Notes: generated by a model not told the origin, from the sequence alone. A stretch of DNA of 64,000 nucleotides from Anagrus nilaparvatae (GCA_022575985.1 JAKSXM010000246.1:12480001-12544000); one strand, 5' to 3'. Counted from the first letter of the stretch, positions 1 to 11,515 are shown. A program made the numbers and translations.

Positions 1-414
1 TAATCAATATCAGAGCACCACTTGCAGTATAATTATTACCTTAAGTATCGTATTGCACATAACTAATTTCTCCGCGCATTTTTAGCCCAAAATGACCATT
101 TTTTAAATTGCTGTAAAAATTAAACTTTTCGATGAAAAAAGGTTTTATGGGTTTCAAAAATTTTTCATAAGCTCCAAGTTTCTAAAAAGTCTTTACTTTA
201 CTCTTTTATGACTTGTTTTCCAAATATGATAATCTAAAACTAGATTCCCAATTTTAGGTTTTTTTGAAAAAAGTAAATTTTTATCATTGTTCTGAAAAAG
301 TGATATCTTAGAAACTATTAACTTTTTTCAAGTCTAAAATTCGTTACTTTTTCTAGGCTGCTGGAAAAACTTTTTTTACTTGCGACACATTAAAAATCTT
401 TGTAAAAAAAGGAG
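1..414. other. AT-rich sequence without a recognisable feature
   Basis: I see no open frame, RNA gene or clear repeat boundary here. It lies just downstream (minus-strand sense) of a retrotransposon relic. Confidence 0.4.
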
Positions 415-1437
415 CTACGGTTGGCAGGGCTTTCCCAACAATGCTATATGAGGAATTCTATGATCACCTCTAGCGTGTAAGCAAAAGTGAGCAACAACTA
501 ATATTACGTCATTCTGAATAACTTTCATGAATGTAAAACCACCTGAAGGGACGATGATGTTTCTGGAATCATCAGGATTTTCATTTGGGGAAATTGAAGT
601 TTTGGAGAAATGAGTATTAACCTCTTCAGGCAAGAAGCCTTGGAGAGCATCATTTGGCTTAGGTTGCAGTCCCAAATTACATACCTCATTCCAAAAATTT
701 TTATTTTCATGCAAGGTACTGAAAATGCGATTATGCATGTATGCGCAACGAGCTATTTCCGACTGTACCTCATACAAATCTGCTAGTTTAAAAAATTCAT
801 AAAGCAAAGTCTTAGCAAAGCCTGTTCTTTTATAACTTCTGTTATTCGAGTCACGTTTTGATCTTAGTAGACGAAGTTTAGAATTCATCCGGGGATAATT
901 AGATTTACGTTGATTAATAGTTTTGTCTGGAGCAAATATGTCAATTGTGGTCTGTACGTTATTTGTTAATTTATTAAGTACTAGTTCAACGTCAAACTGA
1001 TCATCATTTACTGAGTAAGGTGACTAGTATTTTACTTAAATGAAGATTAAGGTCATGCGAAGTAACTTTACTAAAGCATTTGTAAGTGTAAGTACCCTTA
1101 GGAGTAGAAGGGTAAAATATATCAACTGTGACTGACTAATTTAATAATCATGCCTGCTTGGAAAAGTTGGTAAGTTACGGTATTAGCTCAGTATAGTATC
1201 ACAATTTTCAACAAAGATGGATTTAATTTGGATTAACTAAATGTCAGCTTTAACAATATGGTGTGAGGAACCTGTGTCTGCCAACATAAGTGATAATTCA
1301 GTCATAAGATCCATAAAAAATATCTACCAAAAGTACGAGCTGAGACGCAAAACTATAGCCTTTGTCACCCGCAAACTTTTTTTGTTTATTAAATTTTGAT
1401 TCTAACTTAAAGTACTTTCGTTCATTAGTTCGACCCT
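415..1437 (-). pseudogene. Non-LTR retrotransposon relic: endonuclease end and EN-RT linker
   Basis: The clearest part is a 157-codon minus frame at 415-888. It reads like the linker between endonuclease and reverse transcriptase in non-LTR elements: an arginine-rich LRLLRSKRD start, then ENKNFWNEVCNLGL and a PNDALQGFLPEEVN block. The frame continues upstream without its ATG (DIFAPDKTINQRKSNYPR precedes it), so the methionine at 888 is internal. Further upstream, 1120-1370 shows broken endonuclease-type peptides such as ENCDTILS and LPTFPSRHD. The reverse transcriptase core is absent, so the piece is truncated at its 3' side near 415. A second fragment of the same family lies at 51407-51716. 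The exact clade is uncertain (R1, LOA, I or Jockey groups are possible). It is dead. Confidence 0.6.
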
Positions 1438-1440
1438 GAT

Positions 1441-2819
1441 GATAAAATATTCACACAGAAATAAATTTTCAAATATATTTAGTAGTAAGAAATCTAATAC
1501 TTATTAAGACTTCCAATTTTCATTATAAAGGCTAAAAATTTGTTTACAATAGTTTACACAATTTTAATAAATGTTTTACATTATTTTATTTAAAATTATA
1601 ATTTTATCTTATTGAATATTCTTAAGTAAAGAATATATAATGTTTTCCACTGAGGAAAGATCTTAGGGATCGTCCATAAAATACGTAACGCAAAAAGCAG
1701 AGAATTTGGTTACCATCAACCACATAGTGACAATATAGTAACGTTCAAGAAATACCTGGCCACAGTAAAGTAACGAATAAAGTTTAAAATAGACATACCT
1801 TGCGAAAAAAATAAAGAGTATTTTGTGTTCTTTTTGTTGTTGAATTTATGCGGTATTTTGTAAACAATGCTTCGGCTGCAAATTTTGTTTTATTATAATT
1901 TTTTTTATTTTCATTTTAACTTCATCATTCCAAATTTTTCTGAAATTAAAGGATAACAAACTTTTTAAACAATTTTAGAAAGTAAAATACTAACCGATTT
2001 TTGTAAAATAAAGAAAAGATTTTCTCAAATCTTTGCACTAGAAATTATCGTGACACTTTTATAAAAACGATATGAAAATTAAACAAGCAAATATTTCAAA
2101 ACTCTTTTCTTCTATTTTTTAAAATTATTCTTTGAAAAAATATAAAAATTTTTTAATATTTTTATGAAATTCAATTTTTAGCCAATATTTGCGTTTAATA
2201 ATTAAATTAAAAAAGCACGAGTATACTGGAAAAATAAATATTATATTTGGATGTTATTCTTTGGAAGAACAAAACTTGAATAAAATCAAACATTCTTGAA
2301 GGTATTTTATCTATTTGTTTTTTGTCTATAAATTTTTTCAAGCATATGGATTCGTTAGGAATCATAATTTATTTAAAAATTACATATGTTTGTACTATAA
2401 TATCCTATTTAAAAATTAGTATGGCACCTGAAACCAGATTTTTCCAATACCTCTGGTCCGCGGGTAGCCAGCTCGATTTTAATTTTTAATAGCGGAAATT
2501 GTTCGTAAGGGTGTCGAGTTCAAACGAAAAAAATGCAAGTGATTTGGTCTTTTAAATTTAACCTTCAAAGGGCAAATAAAAAATTAATGACTGAGGGTTC
2601 TGATATAAAATTAAACTAAAATACTTACTTTTTAACTTTTAAAAATACAAAAATAATCAATAAATAAGGGTCCAAAAAGGCAGTTCTATAAGAAGAAAAA
2701 TGTAATTTTTATAATTAACAATGAAAAATGAAATTCTGCGGTGTTTTAGAAGCTCAAATGCAGAATTTATTAATAATTATGTTTTTAATACATATGTTTA
2801 AATGAGCATAAAAGGCAAG
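1441..2819. other. Gene-free AT-rich spacer
   Basis: No coding frame, RNA or structured repeat was recognised. A short GC-richer patch near 2440-2520 has no identifiable content. Confidence 0.4.
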
Positions 2820-2856
2820 CATTTTAATTTTTTTTTTTTTTTTTTTTTTTTTTTTG

Positions 2857-2876
2857 GGCCCCTTCAAGAAGGGGCC
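2857..2876 (-). other. Perfect hairpin at the 3' end of the R1-type element
   Basis: The 20-bp inverted repeat ggccccttcaagaaggggcc sits directly before the A tract of the retrotransposon. Its location suggests a 3'-UTR structure used for template recognition by the reverse transcriptase; that role is inference. Confidence 0.6.
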
Positions 2877-3146
2877 TTTTTCGTAGGACGAGGAGAATGC
2901 ATTTACGCATACCATACACGCGTACTGTATGGTTATGTGGGACTCAACCTCGAATTTGTATCTGGGGTTGCCCAGATATACACAATTGAGGAATTACAAT
3001 ACCCACTAAACTCCCCACCCTCCTGCATTTATGACAATATCATAGAATCCGGACCGGGACTCCCTGTTTAGGTATTACTTCGGTCCGGAAACAATGCAGC
3101 CCAGGCATTTCTTCGCCATACCCTGTCAATAAAGGAGGAGATTTTC

Positions 3147-4592
3147 CTACGAGAGGAAACCTTCCTCCTTTTTTCCAATCAGTGTCGCCCGTACGTACTC
3201 TGCCACACTGTACCAGTTAGCGGCACTGCGCAGCATTTCCGGGACGACTACTTCCGGCCTCCATTCATCGAAGGGCGGTCGCCCATCAGCGAAGCGAGGA
3301 CACCCAAAAAAGGTGTGCTCAGCGGTATCCAGTTCGCCCGGGCAATGCAAGCATTCCGGAGATGTCACCTTGCTCCACTTGAAAAGCATATCGCGGAAAT
3401 AACCGTTACCAGTTAGGAACTGTGTGAGGTAGAAGTCTACCTCTCCATGATCACGGTTCATCCAGCTTTCCAAATCGATGATAAGGCGGTGCTTCCAACG
3501 TCCCCTCGGGTCACCATTCCACCTATACTGCCAACATTCCATTGTGCGGGAGCGAGCGCGAACGGAAGCTACGTCGCGCTCTTCTTCCCCACGGTTATAG
3601 ATCGCCTGCCTTTCCAAGGCAAGCAGGTCGATGGGAATCACCCGAGCCACCACCTGGATCGCTGGCTCTGATACTGTCTTGTACGAGCAAGCGATTCGAA
3701 GTGCCCCCTGCCTCTGTACTGCCTTTAGTTTCTTGCAGTACTTTTTTATGCGGACATTATCCGCCCACACCTCTGCACCGTAGAGCAAGATGGAGTTAAC
3801 TGTCGTCATCAACAGCCTCCTCTTCTCAGATCTGGGACCGCCGATGTTCGTCATTAGGCACGAGAGGGACTTTGTCACCCGGCCAGCCTTTTCACAGGCC
3901 TGCTGGAATTGTCTATTGTAGGTCAACTTGTTATCCAAGAAGACCCCCAAATATTTGACCGATGGTTTGGTCTGGATCATAAGGGGATTACCTCCGTCAT
4001 CAAAGCTGATGCCGAATATGGTATCAACCCTTCTCCGGGTCAGAAAGACAATCTCCGTTTTCGGGACTGCCAGTCTTAGTCCGTGATCCGACATCCAGCT
4101 ATTGATAAGGCGCATGGCCTCATCCAAGGTATTCTGCTGGTCCTCTGGCTCTCGAGCTGTTATGGTTAGAGCAACGTCATCCGCGTATCCGATCATGGAG
4201 CATCCATCCGGGAGCTCAATCTTTAGCAAGCCGTCGTAAAAGGCATTCCACAGATCAGGACCCAGAACTGAACCCTGCGCTATGCCTGCGCTTAATACTT
4301 TACCTCTTGTGCCATCGAGCGTGTCCCAGCGCAGGTATCGGTCCCAGAGGTAATCTCTGAGTATTTTTCTCAGATAATCCGGAACTCTGAATACCTGCTC
4401 GAGGGAGTGCAACATATCGTCCCACTTAGCCGAGTTGAATGCGTTTTTCACATCCAACGTGACAAGCAGGACGTCCGGTTTAATATCCGGCCGCACTTGT
4501 CTGGCCCTCATAACCACCTTCACGACCTGCTCGATGGCACCGATCGTGGAACGCCCCTCACGAAAGCCGTGTTGGTCGTCGCTAAGGTCACC
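3147..4592 (-). CDS. R1-clade reverse transcriptase, C-terminal 481 residues
   Basis: This is the C-terminal part of an R1-type ORF2 polyprotein, which copies element RNA into DNA at a nicked target. The frame opens inside the RT fingers (DDQHGFREGRSTIGAIEQV), continues with the catalytic LDVKNAFN aspartate, then AQGSVLGPDLWN and the YADD catalytic pair near residues 137-140. The thumb has KYLGVFLDNKL. Near the C terminus CLHC...HTFFGC forms a C-x2-C-x8-H-x4-C zinc motif typical of this clade. The endonuclease and RT start are missing. The ATG at 4595-4593 comes from the duplicated target at the junction, not from the element, so no native start survives. No stop or frameshift occurs within the remaining codons. 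It cannot encode an active retrotransposon. Confidence 0.88.
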   Translation of the reverse strand, partial: GDLSDDQHGFREGRSTIGAIEQVVKVVMRARQVRPDIKPDVLLVTLDVKNAFNSAKWDDMLHSLEQVFRVPDYLRKILRDYLWDRYLRWDTLDGTRGKVLSAGIAQGSVLGPDLWNAFYDGLLKIELPDGCSMIGYADDVALTITAREPEDQQNTLDEAMRLINSWMSDHGLRLAVPKTEIVFLTRRRVDTIFGISFDDGGNPLMIQTKPSVKYLGVFLDNKLTYNRQFQQACEKAGRVTKSLSCLMTNIGGPRSEKRRLLMTTVNSILLYGAEVWADNVRIKKYCKKLKAVQRQGALRIACSYKTVSEPAIQVVARVIPIDLLALERQAIYNRGEEERDVASVRARSRTMECWQYRWNGDPRGRWKHRLIIDLESWMNRDHGEVDFYLTQFLTGNGYFRDMLFKWSKVTSPECLHCPGELDTAEHTFFGCPRFADGRPPFDEWRPEVVVPEMLRSAANWYSVAEYVRATLIGKKEEGFLS

Positions 4593-4604
4593 CATTTTAA
4601 TTTT

Positions 4605-5140
4605 AATTACGTTGTATTCAATTGAAATTGAAAATTCTCAAGTTTTTTAGGATATAGATTAAGTAATTTAATAATTATTATGTTTTTTATTAGTATGTTC
4701 CTAAGGAATTACGTCTAAAGGGCCAAGCATGTTAATTGTATTTATGTTGTGTATGTTTGTTTTATTTAATTAATATCAAACATTTTCAGATCTTTTAGAA
4801 TATGGATTAAATAATTTAATAGGTAATATTTGGATTAATATGTTCCTAATAACATACGCTTAAAGGGCTAACATTTTTTCACGATAAAATAATGATTGAA
4901 AAAATAATTAGTTTCATTAATTTTATGGAAAACAATAGGAGTAATTCACCTATGTTGCCAAGATAGATGACGAACGATGATAAGTAATAATTTTTGTTTG
5001 CTGTTGTTTTCTTAAATAACTTTTTTTTGAATGATATGAAAGAAAATAATATGGATTTTTAACATTAGGTGGATGCCTCAATCCTAGAACCTACGGTAGA
5101 AGAACATTAAGAATTTTTCGCAAAGAAAAAAACTTGATGT
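4605..5140. repeat. Spacer with a diverged ~95-bp direct duplication
   Basis: About 4637-4730 and 4785-4880 share an ordered set of words (tttag-ata-ggatta, atatgttcctaa, acg-taaagggc), so they look like an old direct duplication. Nothing else was recognised. Confidence 0.45.
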
Positions 5141-6032
5141 TGATATAGCCGGGAATCGAACCACGAACCTTCAGGTCCGAAGTCCAACGCCCTATAGTGG
5201 AGTGCAATTGTCATTTAATAATGATGTAAAAGGTAAACGCAATTTTTTTTTTATTTTGTTTTTAAATACATACGTGAGTAAGAATCCAAGTTTTGTGAAG
5301 TACCGGAGGTACGCTAGGCCAGATATTGGGCAAAAACTGTTTTTTTGTCAAATTTTAAGAAGGTTGCTTCAGGATTTTGAGATATCTCTGGGTAAAATGA
5401 AAATATAAAAAAAAAAAAAAAATGGGAAATTTTCGTCATTAGACAGAAAATAAAACTAATTGGATAAGGTTGCGATTAAAATATATCCTAACCTCCAAAA
5501 ATCAACTTTTGTCCAATTTTTATTGTTTTTTAATAAAATGGCGCAAAAATTATCGGATTTTTATGAAAATCTCAGAAAATACGTATTTTTATAGCGGGAT
5601 AATGTGGTAAAATTTTTGTTTAAAAATTTTTATTTTTACGGGCAAAATAGGCATTTTTCGGCCAGAATCACGTAATTTTGAAATTAGCGCCATTTTATGC
5701 AAAAACATATATTTTAATCGCAACCTTATCCAATTATTTTTATTTTCTGTCTAATGACGAAAATTTCCCATTTTTTTTTTAAAAATATTTTCATTTTATC
5801 CAGAGATATCTCAAAATCCTGAAGCAACCTTCTTAAAATTTGACAAAAAAACAGTTTTTGCCCAATATCTGGCCTAGCGTACCTCCGGTACTTCACAGAA
5901 CTTGGATTCTTACTCACGTATGTAATTAAAAACAAAAAAAAAAAGAAATTGCGTTTACCTTTTACATCACTTTTCACTGATTTTTATACCTTATATCTCT
6001 CCACTACTAACCACAGAGCTACCGAGGCTCTC
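5141..6032 (-). repeat. tRNA-like sequence (SINE head or tRNA pseudogene) split by an insertion
   Basis: On the minus strand 6032-6007 reads as a tRNA 5' part with an A-box-like tagctctgtggttag. After the inserted element, 5194-5141 supplies the anticodon region and a perfect B box, ggttcgattcc. Joined at the duplicated TAG, the D stem GCTC pairs with GGGC. The 5' GAGAGCC acceptor matches the 3' side only partly, so this is a degenerate tRNA or, more likely, the tRNA-derived head of a SINE. The anticodon reads TCG if the loop is placed normally, but the stem is poor. Confidence 0.6.
5195..6006. mobile_element. Fold-back MITE with long inverted arms
   Basis: The element starts TAGTGGAG and ends CTCCACTA. 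About 5222-5490 and 5710-5970 are near-perfect inverted copies of each other (arms about 260 bp, including the poly-A/poly-T tracts), around a central part of about 220 bp. The immediate flanks carry a 3-bp CTA on both sides (5192-5194 and 6007-6009), likely the target duplication. It encodes nothing; the short frames in both arms are the same arm read from either end. The transposase superfamily is not evident; a 3-bp duplication recalls PIF/Harbinger, but CTA is not the usual TWA. Confidence 0.75.
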
Positions 6033-6804
6033 TTTTTTAAGGTGTATTGATCATAAAAAATCCAACCGCAAAATCGGACCTGATCATTTAAGTAATTAAT
6101 TGAAATAAATAAGTCGGTTTCTGTTTTACGTTTTTTCATAAATAAAAAATTTTGAAAAAGTCTCTATATCTTTGGAAGGAAGCTTTTTTGCAAAAATTAC
6201 CTAGAGAACAAAAAAAAAGATAAGAAAATTTATGTTTTTTTTTGTCTAATGATATTTTTTTCAAAAATGCTTGCATTTTGAGTTATTAACCTTTCAATGA
6301 ACCGCTTAAGTCAAAATTAACCACCATAGCACTATTAGGTCTTAAAATTTATAAAACTTTTAATAAAAAAATTTTATTACAGTATAAATATTATTGATAT
6401 GCTTCTGAGTTATTTTAAAATTTGACCGCTCTTTGCTTTTAACTCAGGACCAACGACGAGGACGTGGTGGTATTCTGGTTCCAATAGCTTTAAAGAACAT
6501 TTATCTTTAAAGAAAAAAAATTAAATAAAAATTAAGACTCACTTGAAAGTTTTTAAATTCCCCCCTGTATAAGGGAATTATCAACCTATTCTAGCTTTAA
6601 AAGGAGTATCAGACTTTACTTTCGTAAATTAGATGATGCACAGTAATATTGGTGACATTCGGGCCGAGACATTTGTAATTGTTTATGTACTATTGATGAT
6701 TGATATTAACTTAATAACATTTGAACTTATTTATGATTGCTATTAATTTATTAACAGTTAAAGTTATTGATTAAAGTTTTTGGAATAGCCTTTAAACATA
6801 CCCG
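6033..6804. other. Gene-free AT-rich spacer
   Basis: No gene or RNA recognised. It separates the split tRNA-like sequence from the pseudogene that starts at 6805. Confidence 0.4.
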
Positions 6805-7960
6805 TCAAGCAAATATGATGAGAAAGGTTATGCTGTTATAAAAATAGTTAGCTTCAAAATTATTTTCCTTAGACACTTTTCCCTGTTGATCACTACTTGC
6901 ATTTACTGTCTCCAAGAACCTAACCTCCTTTGTCTTTAGCATATTTTCAAACGTAATATAATCAAAAAAATTTCCTTCAAACACGTGTCCTACAAAAATT
7001 TGAAAAAGTTGAAATTAAAATTATTAATTTGAATAATAAATATAAAATTTAAAATCATAGCTTTTAATTTAGATTAATTGAATTAAGTTACATATATAGT
7101 TTAAATTAAGAACTAAAGCAAAAAAAATCATAAGAAAACTTGTTATTAATGTTATTTACCTTTAATAAAAGCTACTATTTTTGTTTCAGCTTTGTGAAGT
7201 GTGACTAAATTTTCTTCAGAAAAATTGAAACTATCTACCACCGCTTCATAATTTGTAAATTTTTGTACAATAATACTTTCTTTACCTATGCATGATTTTA
7301 CGCATTCTCTCCAGTTTCTCATAATCATGAGAGCCTTGGATTCAAAGAGTTATCTGGTGGTGTTTAACATCCCTTCGTCTTTAATTTTTTCAAGATATAC
7401 ATCAATTGTTTTTATGTCGGTTGTGCTGCACACTTCTTCCACTCTAGTTATATTACGTTTTAAGGCATTATTTGTTACACCTATCAAATTATTCACCAAT
7501 CTTTTTCCTTCATCTTTGTATTACTTAATGGTTTCAAAACCGAAATCTAGTCTGCATAAAGAAATATAATAGTTAAAATCTCTCATTAGCAATTGTTGTT
7601 AAATTTTAAATTAAAACTTACAAAAAATTTGAGCACAAAAAATAAGGAGCTATTCCAGTGTTTTTGTGTATTAAGAGAAGAGCAACCGGGTTGTATATTT
7701 GTATGTAATTTATTAATTGTAACATTTTTCTCTTGTTAATTCTGTCAGTTGTAATAAATGCTCAATTAAATGTATTTAGATTTGCATATTTTATATATCT
7801 TATAAAACTTACGTAAGAGATCCGTGTGTTTCGCTAAAGGAATTTGGATAATATCGTATCTTTCCTGTACGAGCAATTTCCATTTTCTGTGCTTCCTCAT
7901 AACTTACAAGAAATCCTTGCCCTTCTTCGGGAATTAAAATTATTTTTAAAGTGAATAACT
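6805..7960 (-). pseudogene. Truncated multi-exon gene of unknown function with two nonsense codons
   Basis: Three minus-strand exons can be joined: 7960?-7813, 7551-7160 and 6989-6805. The splice sites are GT-AG (gtaagt donor at 7812, gtaaat donor at 7159, acceptors after 7552 and 6990) and phases match exactly, rebuilding codons for T (SLT-LDFG) and G (IKG-HVFE). The product is a helical, charged sequence of roughly 240 residues with cysteines in EVCST and WRECVKSC and a hydrophobic end, SITFLIIFA. Two in-frame TAA codons interrupt the middle exon; both could come from CAA by one C-to-T change. The 5' exons are missing: a stop appears just where Helentron homology begins near 7960. I do not recognise the family. 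Confidence 0.6.
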
Positions 7961-8825
7961 TTTAAATATGATAAAATTTTACTGTCGAAATTGGTATTAC
8001 TCGATTCAGCACTAATTTATACGTATTAAGATAAATTTGCATAAAAAACGGACGTTTCTTTAAAAATGTGTAAAATTTTTATAAAGTCTGAAAATTTTTT
8101 TGATTTAAAAAAAAAAATTTTCGATAATTTGCAGTAAAACAAAAAAAATAGAGAAAAATTCAAGAAATTACTATTCAGAAAACTAAAACATGATTGTTGT
8201 ATCATAAATTAATTTTTTTACAAATTAGTTAATCGAGATTATCCTTAACGAAAAATTAGGGCGCTCTGAAAAACTAGATTTTGCATATCCAGGGGTTAAA
8301 TGTACGATTTTTTATTTAAAAATTACTGTATTATTTGCAATTTATATATATTTTAAGCTACAAACTATTAGGACTATAAAGAGGCCCCTCTGAAAATTAT
8401 TTGATAAATTATTATGAGGCCTTAAATTTTCTAGATCAAAAAATACCGAAAAAATTGCATATTCAGTTAATAACACGAAGTTTAAATTATGAAATCACTA
8501 GCTGAATAACATGATTCATAATAGGTCTTGAAGTCTCTAAGTCTATAGTATACCAAAATAGTACACGAGATATTAATACTAAAATGCTATAGATTCTGTT
8601 TGTGCGGGAGAAACACGTCGATTCCATAAGAAATAAATTATCTTCGGGATTAGAAATAGTCTCTCAAATACCTTTTCAAATATGTTTCCGTAATTAATAA
8701 TTATTATAACTTTACTAGGCTCCTCTGAAAGCTCTTAATGTGTTTGCATAATTATAAATGTGCAATGAAACATGATTTTCTTAAGCAACAGAAACAGAAG
8801 TAAATTTAATACAACATTTGTTAGT
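7950..8825 (+). mobile_element. Old non-autonomous Helentron/Helitron copy
   Basis: Segments such as aaattttactgtcg, cagcactaatttatacgtat, and the 3' block gtttgcataattataaa...catgattt match the divergent element at 44780-45456 in the same order and orientation. The right end, ttagt at 8821-8825, corresponds to the CTAGT end there, but the GC-rich terminal hairpin is lost. It appears to have removed the 5' part of the neighbouring minus-strand gene. Confidence 0.55.
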
Positions 8826-9940
8826 ATGATATAAACTTTAGTTATTATTTCATTATTATTGTTTAATATAGACGCAGGTATGGCAAGCTTATAATATTAA
8901 AAAACGAAAAAAAAACGGTTAATATTGTGTATTATACAAACGCAAATGAGCTCCTGAACCTCTATTTAGTCGTATATAGCTGGAAGAAAAGATAATTTTT
9001 TTTTTACTACAAATTGTAGTAATATTACTACACTTGTAGTGTAACGAAATTGTAAAATTACTATTTCCGTAGTAATATTACTAAACTGTTGTAAAATTAC
9101 TACACGGTAGTAATATTGTGTGCATTATTTTTTACTGTGTAGGTATTATCAAAATTAATTGCCAATTTCCCGTAAATAATCATTTGTTTTGTTTTTTACT
9201 CTTTTTATAACCTTAAATTCAAAAAATTTCGTGACCTTAATTTCGGGTTACATAATTCTTAAATTTGGGGCTATATGCACCGAAAAATCGGAGTGAAGAA
9301 AGCTAAGGATTTGGAGCTTTTACCAACTATCCAAGTGATCAGAAACCCAAAAAAATTTTCAGTATTGCTTAAAATAATGTTTAATTATATGTCTATGAAA
9401 TTATAACCTGAATATAATTTATTAATTTTTAAATATTATAAAAATATTTTATTTTAATTTACATTATTAATAATATAAAAAAAGTTTAAAAAATAAAAGT
9501 TAACCTGGTTTTTAATATTTACCTAATGATAGCAAAATTAAAAAAAATATATTTATTTTTAAAATTTTAATTAAATTCTATTTGTAATCAAGTAGCAATA
9601 CAATCGTTCGATAAATTTGAAATTTATCAAAGATATCTATTAAATATTATTACTAAAAATGATTAATAAAATATAAAAATTTCCAAGTTATATATAAATA
9701 AGAATAATTAACTTTTATAAATAGTCAAAATAAGATAATAATCGTGAAAAAAAAATAAATCACCCTAAAACTTTCATACTCGGAGTTAAATTTAAATAGA
9801 TATAGATAGAAATAAAGGGTAAATTTTTAGAAATTGAAGCATACCAAAGTTAATTTTAAGTTATAGATAATGACCAATTAATAACATATCCCTTAGAATT
9901 AAAAAAAAAAATTTAATAATATATAATATTTTGTCCATAA
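8826..9940. other. Spacer with a cluster of agtaatattact palindromes
   Basis: At 9005-9120 the palindrome agtaatattact and close variants recur about three times with TAGT/ACTA half-sites between them. The remainder is plain AT-rich sequence with no gene. Confidence 0.45.
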
Positions 9941-9944
9941 TTTA

Positions 9945-11510
9945 GCATCGATTTTTAACCAAAAATGCTGCCAAGAAATGGCATAAAATTGTTTCTCAAC
10001 GAAAAAATTAAAAAATAAGTATTAGATGTGATCATAACTATATAAGTTTGACCTCAAACTTCTAGAACATTGGGTGTTAGTGTTGGAGAGCATAAAAAAG
10101 ATCTTAAGAAAATGCCATGAATTAAATAAAAGACATTTGTTTTTTAAAAGGGCATTTTAAAAATACTATTCAAAAAAAATTTTATACTCGTCGTTTGTTT
10201 TACTTTAGACTTTACCGAGATATATTTCGACAAAGATAGTGATAAAATATGATTTGTTTTAAAAAAAAAACCTGGAATTGAGATTCTATTTTTAAATTAC
10301 TATATCTGTTAAACAAACAACCAAAAAAGAAAAAGTAAAAAATTTTTCAAAACTTAGAACTTGTACAATATTTTTGAGACCTTTACAATTCAATTTCACC
10401 AAAAATTACCATTTTAGCAGCAATTTTAAAATTGGTCATTTTTGGCAATGGACATTTGATTTACTAACTATAGTGATGAGATAATCGGTGATAAAAATTG
10501 CGGTTTACGGGGAATGAAGCACTTATACGAAATAAATGAGACCAAATGGTAGTATTTTGGTAGAATATGACAGCATTATTTGGAAATTTGCCTAAAAACC
10601 ATATCTTGTAACATTTTTATAGAATTGAGCCCTGCATTTCTCAGCCCAGAAGGCGCGTTGGAAAAAACGGAAGGAGTTTTGGGTATTTTTTCAACATATT
10701 AAGTCACCAAAAAAAAAACTTACGATCCAGATGTTCCGAATACTCGACAAAAAATGAATGAAATTTAGCCAAACTGGAGGAGGCATAACTAAAACCAATT
10801 AAAAATTTTTGCACTAAATTTTTTTTGTTTCATAGATGCGTTCCTGATATTTTACCATTTTTATCATTTTTTATCATTCCTTAATTTTTTGAAATTTGAA
10901 ACTGGTATTTTCGACATTGCTCTGTAAGGGTTGGATGAAATCATTGGAAACCCTGCAACTAGATCTGATTTCAAAATAATTGCTTTAGGGCATTTTTGAT
11001 TCATCGAGTAGTTTCTGAGATCATGAGGATGTACCTTTTCGTGCATACATCCCTAAATGTATCAAGACAATATAAGGATTTAGATGTATCAAAATGACCT
11101 GCAGATAAAATTTCTCCACGAATTGGACCATATAAAAAATTCAGTTTTTTGACCTGAGAAACTCATAAGGCACGATTTCATCTACGTACAGCATACATAG
11201 GGTGATCGTGCCTAAAAATTAATTCGTGAAAAGGCAAGTGGCTTACTGGAAAAATATTCCGATTGTGGCAGACAATTTTTTTTTTTAAACGATTGCAAAA
11301 GTCTTGGAACGTAAAGAAACTTAAAAAAAAAAATAAAATTATCTCAAATGCGAGTTGCATGTTTAGTGGGACATAAAAAAAATTAAAAAAAAAAAAAAAA
11401 AATATTTTTTTAAAACTTTTCTTTTGGTTTTATGATTAGAAAAAAAATCCGCCTGACAACCAGAATTCAAGTAACGGAAACCGAATTTTTTTTTCAATGT
11501 AAGATATCGT
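9945..11510. repeat. Dispersed repeat family, longest copy (~1.6 kb)
   Basis: Parts recur in inverted orientation elsewhere: 9945-10270 matches 59560-59940, and about 10380-11510 matches 46256-46960. It has many homopolymer runs and no coding frame beyond about 60 codons. Its class and exact ends are unknown. Confidence 0.55.
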
Positions 11511-11515
11511 TCCCA

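Larger units (their letters stand above)
2832..4592 (-). mobile_element. 5'-truncated R1-clade non-LTR retrotransposon insertion with target-site duplication
   Basis: Reading the minus strand: truncated coding region (4592-3147), a short 3' UTR, a perfect GC-rich hairpin (2857-2876) and an A tract (plus-strand T run ending at 2855). The 12-bp sequence cattttaatttt occurs at both edges, 2820-2831 and 4593-4604, and is the target-site duplication expected from target-primed reverse transcription. The insert is far richer in G+C than its flanks and its frame is undamaged, so insertion is recent. Element boundaries are good to a few bases; the A tract and duplication overlap in T-rich sequence. 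Confidence 0.85.

Noticed and set aside
2802..3071. 89-codon plus-strand frame
   Set aside because: It begins in the T tract and lies antisense to the 3' UTR of the R1-type element.
3447..4650. Several plus-strand frames opposite the R1-type RT
   Set aside because: Antisense shadows of a GC-rich coding region; no domain content.
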